This document shows, piece after piece, positions 49,360 to 58,623 of a stretch of 64,000 bases of DNA. The position numbers and the translations under genes are program-made. Location: NCBI GenBank assembly GCA_045542355.1, contig JAZQKX010000031.1:1-64000 (forward strand), given 5' to 3'. This DNA comes from UMGS1532 sp045542355 (lineage in GTDB: Bacteria > Bacillota > Clostridia > Oscillospirales > Acutalibacteraceae). Each line of letters begins with the position of its first letter. Position 1 is the stretch's first letter. The notes under the pieces were generated by a model that made no database searches, was not told the origin of the DNA, and worked only from the letters and a program-made list of their open reading frames with translations.

Positions 49360-50721
49360 CTATTTACCTACGCAGAATTTCTTAAACACTTCGTCTACCA
49401 CAGCATTTGTCGCTCTTTCACCTGTTAAGGAGAGGAGCTGATTCATGGCATCATCAATGCACACACCCACCGTGTCTAAGGTGTATCCGTCTGTCAGTAG
49501 CTGTAGCGCTTCATCTATATATTTCAGGGCAGACTCGCAGTAGTTGCGCTGACGCTCAGAGCAGAGAATAGTCTCATTTCCGTCCAGCTGATTCACTCCG
49601 CAAACCTGTGAAATAATCTCGCTGAGAGCGGTTATACTGCCACTATTCTCGGCTGAAATAACAATGTAGGGGATGTCTGAAAGCAGAGCTGTATCAAACT
49701 CTTGCTTAAGGTCACTTTTGTTTACCACTGCCACAGAGGGTCGTGTCCTGCAGATTTCAATTAATTTTTCATCCTCCTTGTCGGCGGGTAGGCTTCCGTC
49801 GAATACTGCAATAATAAGTCCTGCAGATTCTATACGTTCCTTTGAAATCTCCACACCGATCTTTTCTACCTCGTCGGTGGCCTCACGGAGTCCGGCTGTG
49901 TCGCTGAGGTGTAAAAGTATATCTCCCAGCATGACTGTGTCCTCAACAACATCGCGGGTAGTACCGGCTACCGATGTTACAATGGAACGACGGCATCCCG
50001 AAAGGAGATTCATAAGCGTAGATTTACCCACATTCGGCTTACCTGCGATAACGGTATCCACACCCTCCCTGAGAATTTTACCTGCATCATAATTTGAGAG
50101 AAGACTCTCCAGCTCTCCTTTGCCGTTTTCTAATGCGCCATTCAGGGTTTCTGGACTGAATTCGGGCAATTCATCATCAGGATAGTCGGAATAAACTGCA
50201 AGTCCAGCCGCGGCGGTGAGGAGATTTTCCCTAATGGTGTTAATCTTTTTAGAAGCTGCGCCGCCTAAGAGGGAAAGGGCAGAGCGCTGTGCTTTCATTC
50301 CGTTTGCCGAAATAACGCCCATTACAGCTTCAGCTTCTATTAAATCTAATTTGCCGTTAAGATATGCACGTCGGGTGAATTCTCCGCCGTCAGCAGGTCG
50401 TGCACCCAGACGGAATATCAATCTTAATGCTTCTTTCAGCACATAGTTTCCGCCGTGGAGCGAAAGCTCGACTACATCCTCTCCGGTATAGCTTTTGGGG
50501 CCTTTGAACAGGAGAGCCACCGCTTCGTCAATTTTATGTTCACCCTCTGAAACATCTCCGTAAAGCGCACAATACCCCTTGATTTCAGCTAATTTCTTAC
50601 CACTGACGCTTTTAAAAGCCTTGTCAGCGATTTCTATTGCAGACTTTCCTGAAATCCTTATAACTCCTATTCCGCCCTCGCCTGAGGGAGTGGAGATTGC
50701 CGCGATGGTATCATTGGTCAT
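49360..50721 (-). CDS. mnmE: tRNA modification GTPase MnmE
   Basis: 453 residues: the folate-binding N-domain (DTIAAISTPSGEGGIGVIRIS), a helical domain, an inserted G domain (GKPNVGKSTLMN, DTAGLR, NKSD) and the catalytic C-terminal FCVGK. It makes cmnm5U34 in tRNA with MnmG. mnmG is not adjacent; the UDG gene is instead. Confidence 0.97.
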   Translation of the reverse strand: MTNDTIAAISTPSGEGGIGVIRISGKSAIEIADKAFKSVSGKKLAEIKGYCALYGDVSEGEHKIDEAVALLFKGPKSYTGEDVVELSLHGGNYVLKEALRLIFRLGARPADGGEFTRRAYLNGKLDLIEAEAVMGVISANGMKAQRSALSLLGGAASKKINTIRENLLTAAAGLAVYSDYPDDELPEFSPETLNGALENGKGELESLLSNYDAGKILREGVDTVIAGKPNVGKSTLMNLLSGCRRSIVTSVAGTTRDVVEDTVMLGDILLHLSDTAGLREATDEVEKIGVEISKERIESAGLIIAVFDGSLPADKEDEKLIEICRTRPSVAVVNKSDLKQEFDTALLSDIPYIVISAENSGSITALSEIISQVCGVNQLDGNETILCSERQRNYCESALKYIDEALQLLTDGYTLDTVGVCIDDAMNQLLSLTGERATNAVVDEVFKKFCVGK

Positions 50722-50763
50722 TTGTTTTTTATCCTTTCGTGATTAAGGGTATAACAAGAAAAA

Positions 50764-50807
50764 AACGGCTATACTGCACCGCTGATACGTGGTACGGCAC
50801 AGCCGTT
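50764..50807 (-). terminator. galU terminator
   Basis: AACGGCT at 50764 pairs with AGCCGTT at 50801-50807, with inner GTGCCGTAC-type pairing; a T run follows on the minus strand (50757-50763). Confidence 0.8.
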
Positions 50808-50818
50808 AAAAATTCAAC

Positions 50819-51691
50819 TTAAAGTGTTTTAGCCAGTTCCTTTATATAGGCTCTGAGTTCATCTTTAACCTCGGGGTGACCGAGACCTACTTCAATGTTT
50901 GCCTGCAGTATACCAAACTTGTTGCCCATATCATAACGGGTGCCTGTGAAATCAACACCTGTCATGCCTTGGTTTACTGCCAAGGTTTTCATGGCATCTG
51001 TAAGCTGTAGCTCACCACCCGCACCGTTGGGAGTGTTTTCGAGAATGTCGAAAACTTCCGGTGGCAAAACACATCTGCCGAGAATGGAATATAGCGACAT
51101 TACTTTTTCGGGTGAATCGGGTTTTTCGATCATATCGGAAACCTCGAAAAGGCGTTCTTCAAGTGGGGTGACCTTAAGAGAGCTGTAGCGCATGATGGCT
51201 TCTTCACTAACCTCTTTGATTCCAACAACTCCCTTGCCGTATTTCTCATAGGCACGGCAAAGCTGACCAACAGCGGGGTCCTCTCCAATGATAACGTCGT
51301 CGCCGTAAAGCACGGCAAAGGGCTCGTTGCCAATAAATTCTCTGGCGCAAAGCACAGCGTGTCCAAGGCCCTTGGTTTCTTTCTGACGGATGTAGAATAT
51401 ATTGGCAAGATTGGCGGTTTCAGCCACCGTATCAGCAACATCAGATTTACCCTTTCGGCGAAGAGTATCTTCCAACTCGTAGGCATGGTCAAAATGGTCT
51501 TCAATAACTCCCTTACCTCGGTTGGTGATAATCAGAATTTCGGTTATACCCGCCTTTACCGCTTCTTCAACGATATACTGAATAGCAGGTTTATCGACGA
51601 TAGGAAGCATCTCTTTTGGACAGGCTTTGGATGCGGGTAAAACCCTTGTGCCTAATCCAGCCGCGGGGATAACAGCTTTTTTGATTTTCAT
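50819..51691 (-). CDS. galU: UTP-glucose-1-phosphate uridylyltransferase
   Basis: 290 residues starting KIKKAVIPAAGLGTRVLPAS, with KEMLPIVDKPAIQYIVEEAV, VLYGDDVI and the FTGTRYDMGNK segment of GalU. It makes UDP-glucose for envelope polysaccharides and glycolipids. It is about 16 bp downstream of a zinc-ribbon membrane protein gene. Confidence 0.97.
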   Translation of the reverse strand: MKIKKAVIPAAGLGTRVLPASKACPKEMLPIVDKPAIQYIVEEAVKAGITEILIITNRGKGVIEDHFDHAYELEDTLRRKGKSDVADTVAETANLANIFYIRQKETKGLGHAVLCAREFIGNEPFAVLYGDDVIIGEDPAVGQLCRAYEKYGKGVVGIKEVSEEAIMRYSSLKVTPLEERLFEVSDMIEKPDSPEKVMSLYSILGRCVLPPEVFDILENTPNGAGGELQLTDAMKTLAVNQGMTGVDFTGTRYDMGNKFGILQANIEVGLGHPEVKDELRAYIKELAKTL

Positions 51692-51707
51692 GAAAATTCT
51701 CCTCTGA

Positions 51708-52619
51708 TTATAAAATTGTTAATATTAAGGCAAGTCTTTCGGGAGACACTCCTGAAAGAAGGACCTCTATATAAGGCGCTAAAGCGATAAGAGATTGCAA
51801 GGTAGCAAAACCAAAAGGAATAAGCACAGCCGAAAGCACAGAGGGTCTGCCTTGAATATTGTAGTAGAATAATTCCTTGACACCGCCAGCGGAATCTAAC
51901 TTTTTGATTCTTGCGGTTACATGCTTATAGTAGAAATAATTTCCGTAAATAGCCAAGAACATAACACCAACGAGGGAAATAAGTTGTAAGGCATAAGCCA
52001 CAAGAGAGGTGTAGCTATATCCAATATCAGCGTTTTCACTGCTTCGGGTGTAGTTCATAAGCTCTTGGTCGCTGAGAGTCGCAGTCTCAACCACAATCTC
52101 TGCCAATTCATTTTTAACCTCAGAGTATGTTGCTACAGTTGAAATACCGGTGAGCAGAAGACAGCTGATGCAAACAATCAAGCCGATGCGGTACATCTTG
52201 CGATAGAAAAACCAGGAAGCGGCAAAGGGGGGTGCCAGAAGAGCGCCCATAATTGCTACAGGCCAGTTGATGAAAAGTTTCCTACCCAGTCTTTTCATGG
52301 CAATAAATATCTGCATGAAGTAGTCCTGCTTCTGGACGCCAACATAGGCCTGAACCTTTTTGGTGTCAACATCCTCTAAGGTTGGCTCAACGGCTGAGTA
52401 GTCGGTGTATGGTTTGCCGTAGTATCCGTAATAGTTCCCATTAGGTGTGGCATAGTTATAACCGCCGTTAAAGTTTGGAGGCGGTGTGTATTGAGCGCCC
52501 TGATGGTTTGGCTGGGTGTTTTCGGTCAGCGACCTGCCGCAGTTTTTACAGAATTTATAATCAGGTTCGTTAACTGTTTTACAAACAGGGCATATAATAT
52601 TTTCGTGAGTATCGTTCAA
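51708..52619 (-). CDS. Zinc-ribbon DUF2628-like membrane protein
   Basis: 303 residues: a zinc ribbon (CPVCKT and FCKNCGR) at about 10-29, a Pro/Tyr/Asn/Gly-rich linker (30-75), and then four to five membrane helices with the FFYRKMYRIG motif typical of DUF2628 proteins. It is the second of two such genes in tandem. Function unknown; the ribbon is predicted to be cytoplasmic. Confidence 0.8.
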   Translation of the reverse strand: MNDTHENIICPVCKTVNEPDYKFCKNCGRSLTENTQPNHQGAQYTPPPNFNGGYNYATPNGNYYGYYGKPYTDYSAVEPTLEDVDTKKVQAYVGVQKQDYFMQIFIAMKRLGRKLFINWPVAIMGALLAPPFAASWFFYRKMYRIGLIVCISCLLLTGISTVATYSEVKNELAEIVVETATLSDQELMNYTRSSENADIGYSYTSLVAYALQLISLVGVMFLAIYGNYFYYKHVTARIKKLDSAGGVKELFYYNIQGRPSVLSAVLIPFGFATLQSLIALAPYIEVLLSGVSPERLALILTIL

Positions 52620-52655
52620 ATAGAATCACCTCGAAATCTTTCTGCCGCATTTTAT

Positions 52656-53627
52656 TTATGAGAATAGGAATCCCCCAATATACAAGGGAATATAATTGCC
52701 AAAATAGAAAATCAGCATAAAAACGACCAAGGACAGTATGGGTCTTACTCCGCCTTTGCGGTAGAACTCATATTCCTCCTCCAAATCAAGGTCTGCACGG
52801 ATTTTTTTAATACTTGCAATAACATGCTTTTTATATAAAAAATCGTTGAACAAACCTGCAAAAATACGATATCCGATAAAGAGAAGAATGCCTAACACCG
52901 CCAGTATTATAGAATCTACCGAGGTGTATTTAAGCGGGTCAGAGGAGAATTTTTCGGCAATCTGCAAAGCTGTGCTGTTTATGGGCATATCCATATAAGC
53001 CAGTGAATAGTAAATGGGAGACACCAGCACAAAAGCGGTGAGCTCCAGAAGAATATACATAAGAGTTGAAAAACCCATCTTGCGGAATATCGTGTGGGTA
53101 TATGGGGAGATAAAAGCCATCCAGTTCCAGGAGATACGCTTTGCGCCGTCGTGGAACTGTTTGAATTTAGGCAAGAGCTTATTTGGAGCAAAAGCCACAA
53201 ATCTCGCAATATCTTTAACCTTGACACCATCCATTTCAGAATTCTTATTAAGACCGCCGTAAGGGTCGGGTTTTGGGAAATTAACTCCACCTATAGAAAA
53301 ACCGGTAAAGCTTATTTCGGGGAAGTCATCACTCTTTATATCTTCACCCTTGGGTGGTTGGATTTTTCCGCAGTAGGGACAGAAATTAGTATCCTCAGGT
53401 ATTGCCTTTTTGCAATAGCTACAGGATTTCTCTTTCGATTGCCGACTTTGGTTTTCTGAGCCGGTGGAATTTTCCTTGCCGTGCTGGGCTTCATTTCCGC
53501 AGTGACCCAGTGCTGAATAGCAGTCTCTGTGGTGTGGAGCGCCGCAAACGGGACAGTAAACTATGTCGTCGTCATCAAAAAGATATCCTTTGCAAACGGG
53601 ACAGCGGCTATTTAACTTTTCGCTCAA
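52656..53627 (-). CDS. RING/zinc-ribbon membrane protein, DUF2628-like paralogue
   Basis: 323 residues from TTG 53627, which follows GGAGG by 9 bp; the longer frame from 53678 would overlap the NUDIX gene by 70 bp. It has a RING-like Cys/His set (CPVCKGYLFDD, CPVCGAPHHRDCY) then a second zinc ribbon (SCPYC-type pairs CSYCKKAI and CPYCGK), a linker, and three to four membrane helices. The region SWNWMAFISP resembles the DUF2628 entry segment. Paralogous in layout to the next gene. Confidence 0.78.
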   Translation of the reverse strand: MSEKLNSRCPVCKGYLFDDDDIVYCPVCGAPHHRDCYSALGHCGNEAQHGKENSTGSENQSRQSKEKSCSYCKKAIPEDTNFCPYCGKIQPPKGEDIKSDDFPEISFTGFSIGGVNFPKPDPYGGLNKNSEMDGVKVKDIARFVAFAPNKLLPKFKQFHDGAKRISWNWMAFISPYTHTIFRKMGFSTLMYILLELTAFVLVSPIYYSLAYMDMPINSTALQIAEKFSSDPLKYTSVDSIILAVLGILLFIGYRIFAGLFNDFLYKKHVIASIKKIRADLDLEEEYEFYRKGGVRPILSLVVFMLIFYFGNYIPLYIGGFLFS

Positions 53628-54147
53628 GGGATAAATCCTCCGTTGTGAATTTTCTAAGTGAATTGGTAACAAGTTCAAAATACTCTCTGCCGTAGTTATG
53701 GTATCTGCCTTGTTTAACGAGATATTTCAGCTGGTTTCCGCCAATCCATCTTACCTCACTCACTTCCTCCTTTTGTAGCTTGAGTTCGTTTATGTCAACA
53801 TCAACCTTAACAAACCACACATCAAGAAATGAGTTTTTCCGTTTTAACCTGCGGGCAAATAAAAGCTCGTCTGGCTTTGCCGCAATTCCTATTTCTTCGT
53901 TTAATTCTCTCAGCGCCGCTTCCAGCGAATCCTCGCCAGATATAGCAGAGCCGCCTGTGGCTGCCCATTCACCGGGCATGAGTTTTCTTTCACCCGATCT
54001 GCGCTGAATGAGAAGTCTGCCGTCCTTGTCAAACGGCCAGATATGAACAACAAGATGGTATTCACCGGGCATTAATCTTCGTTTTCCTCGTACAATAACG
54101 CGTCCTGTTCTGCTACCCGATTGATCAAGTATATCCCAAAGCTCCAT
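53608..54147 (-). CDS. NUDIX hydrolase
   Basis: 179 residues with a complete Nudix box at 66-88 (G66, E72, REL at 80-82, EE 84-85, GI 87-88). The first residues (MELWDILDQSGSRTGRVIVR) are like those of isopentenyl-diphosphate isomerase-type or YfcD-type NUDIX proteins. The natural substrate cannot be told. It overlaps the RING-like gene by 20 bp, so the two are coupled. Confidence 0.9.
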   Translation of the reverse strand: MELWDILDQSGSRTGRVIVRGKRRLMPGEYHLVVHIWPFDKDGRLLIQRRSGERKLMPGEWAATGGSAISGEDSLEAALRELNEEIGIAAKPDELLFARRLKRKNSFLDVWFVKVDVDINELKLQKEEVSEVRWIGGNQLKYLVKQGRYHNYGREYFELVTNSLRKFTTEDLSLERKVK

Positions 54148-54200
54148 ATTGTTGCGCCCCCTTTACTGAATTCTATTGGTATCCCTTTGTGATACCAAAA

Positions 54201-54866
54201 TCAGCGTTTGTTCACAACCTCACCCTGTTTTTTATAAATGCTGTTTGGAGCTATGGTGTCTCTCACAAGGGAGAGGGGATAGATGTTGGAATTTCTGCCT
54301 ATAATCGAGCCGGGACAGAGTACTGCTCCGCAACCGACCTCAACATAATCTCCCACCATTGCGCCAAACTTTTTGAGTCCTGTTTCAATACGCTCGTCAC
54401 CGCATCTTGCTGTGACCAGAGTTTTATCAGACTTAACATTAGAGGTGATTGAACCGGCACCGAGATGCGACTTATAACCCAGCACCGAATCGCCGACGTA
54501 GTTGTAGTGGGGAACCTGAACGCTATCAAAAATCACAACGTTCTTAAGCTCTGTAGAATTGCCTACAACAGAGCCCTTGCCTACAATAGCGTTTCCTCTG
54601 ATAAAGGCACAGTGACGAACCTCGGCACCGCTGTCGATAATGCAAGGGCCGTTTATATAGGCGCTGTCCATTATCTTGGCATCCTTAGCAATCCAAACAT
54701 TCTCTTTGGGATTATCATATTTCTCATTGGGCAGAGTTTTGCCAAGAGCTATGATGAATTCACCAATACGAGGCAAAACCTCCCAAGGGTATTCACAACC
54801 GCTGAAAAGTTCCTTTGCTATGGTGCGCTCCAAATCGAAAAGTTCGAAAATTGTAGGTATTGACAC
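54201..54866 (-). CDS. Left-handed beta-helix (hexapeptide) acyltransferase-like protein
   Basis: 221 residues from GTG 54866, chosen because GGAGTGG lies at the right distance; TTG 54881 would overlap that site. After a 50-residue helical start, hexapeptide repeats run from about 65 to 205 (AKIMDSAYINGPCIIDSGAE, GNAIVGKGSVVGNST). Similar to the C-terminal half of GlmU-like enzymes but without the nucleotidyltransferase domain. The substrate is unknown. Confidence 0.82.
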   Translation of the reverse strand: MSIPTIFELFDLERTIAKELFSGCEYPWEVLPRIGEFIIALGKTLPNEKYDNPKENVWIAKDAKIMDSAYINGPCIIDSGAEVRHCAFIRGNAIVGKGSVVGNSTELKNVVIFDSVQVPHYNYVGDSVLGYKSHLGAGSITSNVKSDKTLVTARCGDERIETGLKKFGAMVGDYVEVGCGAVLCPGSIIGRNSNIYPLSLVRDTIAPNSIYKKQGEVVNKR

Positions 54867-54991
54867 TGTGTACCACTCCAACTAAAACTATTATACTAAG
54901 TATTATACCAAAAAAGCAAAGCGTTTACAACCCACAAGCGACACAAAAGAGTGTATATTTTGTAATTTTTTTGTATTTAGTCAAACATAAA

Positions 54992-55017
54992 AGAGCCACC
55001 CTCCATAAGGTGGCTCT
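54992..55017 (-). terminator. Terminator of the 64-residue protein gene
   Basis: AGAGCCACC (54992-55000) pairs with GGTGGCTCT (55009-55017); T-rich sequence follows on the minus strand. Confidence 0.8.
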
Positions 55018-55021
55018 CGAA

Positions 55022-55216
55022 TTAGCGCTTGGCTTTTTCGGGTCGCTTAATTTCATTCCATTTTTTATAAGCCTCTCGGCTGTCTTTAATTATTTCAAGT
55101 GACTTTTCCTTTTCTTCCAGCAGTTCGATGATATGGTAACTGCCGTTGTCGTAATCGAAGCGAAAATTTCGACCTGTTACACTACATTCACCTAAAGTAA
55201 ATTTGATATTTGCCAT
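55022..55216 (-). CDS. Small hypothetical protein
   Basis: 64 residues from ATG 55216, with GGAGG 5 bp upstream; an ATG at 55228 lies on that site. It begins MANIKFTLGECSVTGRNFRF and ends in a charged, Lys-rich helix. I do not recognise the family. It follows carD on the same strand. Confidence 0.6.
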   Translation of the reverse strand: MANIKFTLGECSVTGRNFRFDYDNGSYHIIELLEEKEKSLEIIKDSREAYKKWNEIKRPEKAKR

Positions 55217-55264
55217 TTTTTCCTCCATTCTGCAAAGGCGGATAGCACAAAGGGAGACTGGGCG

Positions 55265-55774
55265 CTAAATTTCGTCGGTACCGAGTCGGTCCGTGATATA
55301 GTCTCTGACGTTTTTCATGTCAATACCTAAAGAAACCGACAGTTCGCTTCCGATTACCTTTAGCGCCTGTTCCAAAAACCGCTCCTCGGTGGAGGAAAGT
55401 TTTTTCTTTAACTCTTGTTTGCGCTTTGCTGTTAAACGAACGTGTTTAATTAGAGATAGGATAGCAACGCTGTCGTGGGAAAGCAAGATTTCGCGATAGG
55501 TTTTCTGCAATTCTCTGGCGGGTATATTATCAAACATAGCGGTAGAGACAGAGGGGATTTTATCTATCAAAGCATTCGCATCATCCTGCGACATAACAGG
55601 GCGCATATACACACTGCTGTCTACAGGAACGTAAGCCACACCGTTTGAGGAGAGATTTTTAAGCACATAATAAAGCTTATCCTTTTCGACTATATCCAAT
55701 GGAGAGGTGGTAATCTCCTCAATACAGCAAACACCGTTGTTACCGTATACAATTAAATCTCCGCAATTAAACAC
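55265..55774 (-). CDS. CarD-family transcription factor
   Basis: 169 residues. The N-terminal RNA-polymerase-interaction fold is seen (FNCGDLIVYGNNGVCCIEEI then KLYYVLKNL and VAYVPVDS), and a helical C-terminal DNA-contacting domain (RKQELKKKLSSTEERFLEQA). CarD/CdnL proteins hold open complexes at weak promoters. A double-hairpin leader lies upstream. Confidence 0.9.
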   Translation of the reverse strand: MFNCGDLIVYGNNGVCCIEEITTSPLDIVEKDKLYYVLKNLSSNGVAYVPVDSSVYMRPVMSQDDANALIDKIPSVSTAMFDNIPARELQKTYREILLSHDSVAILSLIKHVRLTAKRKQELKKKLSSTEERFLEQALKVIGSELSVSLGIDMKNVRDYITDRLGTDEI

Positions 55775-55799
55775 CTGAATTTACCTCATTATCCGACTC

Positions 55800-55851
55800 A
55801 TACCGCAAGAAGCGGTATAAACCAGGTCACAAACACAAGAATTTTGTGACC
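55800..55851 (-). promoter_or_regulatory. Two hairpins in the carD leader
   Basis: ATACCGC (55800-55806) pairs with GCGGTAT (55812-55818), and GGTCACAAA (55825-55833) with TTTGTGACC (55843-55851). Both lie within 80 bp upstream of carD on its own strand. No T tract, so they are not ordinary terminators. The rest of the 300-bp gap is AT-rich promoter sequence. Confidence 0.45.
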
Positions 55852-55967
55852 GATTTGCCTAATTTTCTAACAAAATTATACCATTATTTTACCTCAATGT
55901 CAAACGAAAATCGAAAAAATTAAAAGTAACCCGACTGTTTTAGGAGCCAAATCTATTTTTAAACGCA

Positions 55968-55996
55968 TTGAAAATGATGTTTAAATATGATATTAT
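55968..55996 (+). promoter_or_regulatory. Promoter of the first ECF sigma operon
   Basis: TTGAAA at 55968-55973, 17-bp spacer, TATTAT at 55991-55996. It is of the housekeeping type rather than ECF type. Confidence 0.55.
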
Positions 55997-56074
55997 AAAT
56001 AAAAATAAATATTTTTAAATAACATGCAATAAATTTGCAATCTCAAATGTTATTATAGTGAAAGGGTAAGAAAA

Positions 56075-56647
56075 ATGCTAAGTTTTGTAACAGTATTAAT
56101 TAGCGAAACTGTTCCCGAGTCACATCTGGACGATGGCTTGATTCTAGAAATAGCCAAAGGGAATATGGAAGCGTTCCACAGCCTGTATGATTTAACCGCA
56201 GAAGGTGTATACGGCTTTGCTCTTTCAATACTAAAAAACAGACATGATGCAGAAGATGTTTTGCAGGAAACCTTTTTATCGGTTCATTCTAATGCTGCAA
56301 CCTACACCCCACAGGGTAAACCCATGGCATGGATTCTCACCATTGCCAGAAACCTGAGTCTCAATAAGCTCAAATCTCACTCTAAAGCCACAGAACTCGG
56401 GGATAACGCAGATTACGACGGACCCAAATTTTCCGACATAAGCAATCTGGAGCATAAACTGGTGCTTACCACCGCTTTCAAAATCCTAAGTGACGAGGAA
56501 AGACAAATACTGATGCTCCATGCAGTTGGCGGAATGAAGTTCAGAGAAATCTCAGACGTCCTTAGCCAGAGACTCAACACAGTGCTTTCAAAGTATCACA
56601 GAGCAATCAAGAAAATGAAGCAACAGCTGGAAAGGGAGGGGTACTAA
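56075..56647 (+). CDS. ECF-type RNA polymerase sigma factor
   Basis: 190 residues. Region 2 (AFHSLYDLTAEGVYGFALSI then NRHDAEDVLQETFLSV) and region 4 (LSDEERQILMLHAVGGMKFR then a helix-turn-helix with EISDVLSQRLNTVLSKYHRA) are both present. It overlaps the next gene by 1 base at TAATG, so the pair is translationally coupled. The partner is an RsgI-like anti-sigma factor, which makes an envelope-signal switch likely. Confidence 0.92.
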   Translation: MLSFVTVLISETVPESHLDDGLILEIAKGNMEAFHSLYDLTAEGVYGFALSILKNRHDAEDVLQETFLSVHSNAATYTPQGKPMAWILTIARNLSLNKLKSHSKATELGDNADYDGPKFSDISNLEHKLVLTTAFKILSDEERQILMLHAVGGMKFREISDVLSQRLNTVLSKYHRAIKKMKQQLEREGY

Positions 56648-58500
56648 TGAAGCGCAACGACATAAACAAAAACCTTTTCGCAGCGGTAAGTGAATTGATA
56701 CCACAGGATGAATACGAAAAAATTTCCGCAAGACTTGTCTCTGCGCCGTCCTATGAAAAGGCAGGGATTAAGATGACAGTAAAAAAACAAAACAGCAAGG
56801 TAATAAGCTTCAAGAAATTTGCAGGTGTAGCGGTTGCTGCAGCGGTGGCAGTGGTAGTAGGTCTGTTTGGATTCAATTACTACAGCAACAATTTAGCGGT
56901 TGCCTCTATAATCGACATCGATGTTAACCCTAGCGTTGAACTCACCGCCAATAAGCAGGATAAAGTTCTTGACGTAAAGGCGGTTAACGAAGACGGAAAA
57001 GCCATATTGGGAGATATGGAACTTAGAAACACCGATATGGATGTTGCCGTTAACGCTGTTATCGGCGCTATGGTAAGCGGTGGCTATTTAGAGGGACAGG
57101 ATAACGAAATCCTCATCACCGTTAAAAATGATGATGATGCTCACGCAGAGGAATTAAAAAGTCGCATTTCACAGGGGGTTGACGCTTCCCTTGAGAATTA
57201 TAAGGTTTCCTCCGCAATCATTAACCAGACCATTAATAAGGACAGTCAGCCTAATAATGCTCAAAAGTTTGCTGAGGAGCAGGGCATATCCATAGGTAAA
57301 GCAAGTTTTGTGCTGAAATTGGCAGAAAAGAACGAAACTCTCAAAGCTGAGGAATTAGCTAAATTAAGCCTCCGCGAAATTGCCGATATTGTTGCTACCA
57401 ACAAAATTGATATCAGCGACATTGCCGACCATGACCCCGACGACAGTATCTGGGAAAATATAGCAGATACCGTTGAGGATGTGAACGAACAGTCAGCGGA
57501 ATCTAATAATAGCACTTCTTCAAACAACGGTGTTATAACCAAGAAAAAGGCCCGTGAAATTGCTCTTAAGGACGCAGGTCTCAAGGAATCCGAGGTAATC
57601 TTTGTTGAGCAAAAGCTGGATTCTGAAAAGGGCAAAAAAGTTTATGAGATAGAGTTCTATCACGATAGCACAGAATACGATTATGAAATCGATGCCAACA
57701 CAGGCAAGATTTTATCCTCTGACCTGGATATCGAGGATTATGATATCCCTGTAGAATCTAAAAAGAACGAAACTTCTTCAAAGAATAACTCAACTAGTCA
57801 AAATGTAATCGGTGTTGACAAAGCCAAGAAAGCGGCTCTCCAGGTTGCGGGAGTTAAATCTGCCGATGCTAAATTCAGCAAAACAGAGCTTGATAATGAT
57901 GATGGTAAGAAGTACTATGAGATAGAGTTTAAAGCTAAAGGCTATGAGTATGACTACAAAATTGATGCCAAGAGCGGAGCGGTCCTAAAGTCCGATAAGG
58001 AAAAGGACGACGATTATGTAGAACCCATCAGCAAGACCGAAACCTCGGAGATTTCAAAATCCAAAGCCAAGAAAGCGGCTCTCAGCCATGCAGGTGTAAA
58101 ATCTTCAGATGCCACCTTCGACCGCATCGAACTTGATAAAGATGACGGCAAAAAATACTACGAGATAGAATTCAAGGCAAAGGGCTATGAGTACGATTAT
58201 GAAATTGACGCTCAGAGTGGCGCAGTCCTCAAATCCGATAAGGAAAAAGACGAAGACTATGTTGACCTCAGTAGCAAAGCAACAAGTACTAAGATTTCTA
58301 AGTCAGCCGCTAAGAAAGCCGCCTTTAAACACGCAGGTGTTAAGGAAAGCGAGGTCCACGATTTATCGGTTGAATACGACGAAGACGACGGTCAGAAGAT
58401 TTATGAAATAGAATTCAACAGCGGAAATACTGAATACAGCTATGAAATCAATGCTGTAGATGGCTCTGTAATTTCACACGAAAAGGAAATCGACGATTAA
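56647..58500 (+). CDS. RsgI-like anti-sigma factor with four PepSY domains
   Basis: 617 residues. A short cytoplasmic part precedes one membrane helix (about 58-77). Just outside, SIIDIDVNPSVEL has the Asn94-Pro95 bond at which RsgI proteins self-cleave. An extracellular region of some 150 residues follows, then four PepSY-like repeats (about 293-352, 377-440, 457-525, 545-612), each with KKKAREIALKDAG-type and YEIEF segments. Repeats 2 and 3 are also very alike at DNA level. In cellulolytic Clostridia RsgI ends in carbohydrate-binding domains; PepSY modules here imply a different ligand or a protease-inhibiting role. Confidence 0.88.
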   Translation: MKRNDINKNLFAAVSELIPQDEYEKISARLVSAPSYEKAGIKMTVKKQNSKVISFKKFAGVAVAAAVAVVVGLFGFNYYSNNLAVASIIDIDVNPSVELTANKQDKVLDVKAVNEDGKAILGDMELRNTDMDVAVNAVIGAMVSGGYLEGQDNEILITVKNDDDAHAEELKSRISQGVDASLENYKVSSAIINQTINKDSQPNNAQKFAEEQGISIGKASFVLKLAEKNETLKAEELAKLSLREIADIVATNKIDISDIADHDPDDSIWENIADTVEDVNEQSAESNNSTSSNNGVITKKKAREIALKDAGLKESEVIFVEQKLDSEKGKKVYEIEFYHDSTEYDYEIDANTGKILSSDLDIEDYDIPVESKKNETSSKNNSTSQNVIGVDKAKKAALQVAGVKSADAKFSKTELDNDDGKKYYEIEFKAKGYEYDYKIDAKSGAVLKSDKEKDDDYVEPISKTETSEISKSKAKKAALSHAGVKSSDATFDRIELDKDDGKKYYEIEFKAKGYEYDYEIDAQSGAVLKSDKEKDEDYVDLSSKATSTKISKSAAKKAAFKHAGVKESEVHDLSVEYDEDDGQKIYEIEFNSGNTEYSYEINAVDGSVISHEKEIDD

Positions 58501-58539
58501 AACAACATACCATTTTGGTTCATGTTTATTTGTCCTCAA

Positions 58540-58572
58540 GGAAAAGACCTCCCCACTGGGGAGGTCCTTTCC
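58540..58572 (+). terminator. Terminator of the RsgI-like gene
   Basis: GGAAAAGACCTCCCC (58540-58554), loop ACT, GGGGAGGTCCTTTCC (58558-58572), 15 bp with one mismatch. Confidence 0.85.
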
Positions 58573-58623
58573 GATTTTTAATGTCTCAAAACAATTTACA
58601 TAAATTGTCTCTTTCGCAGTTTA

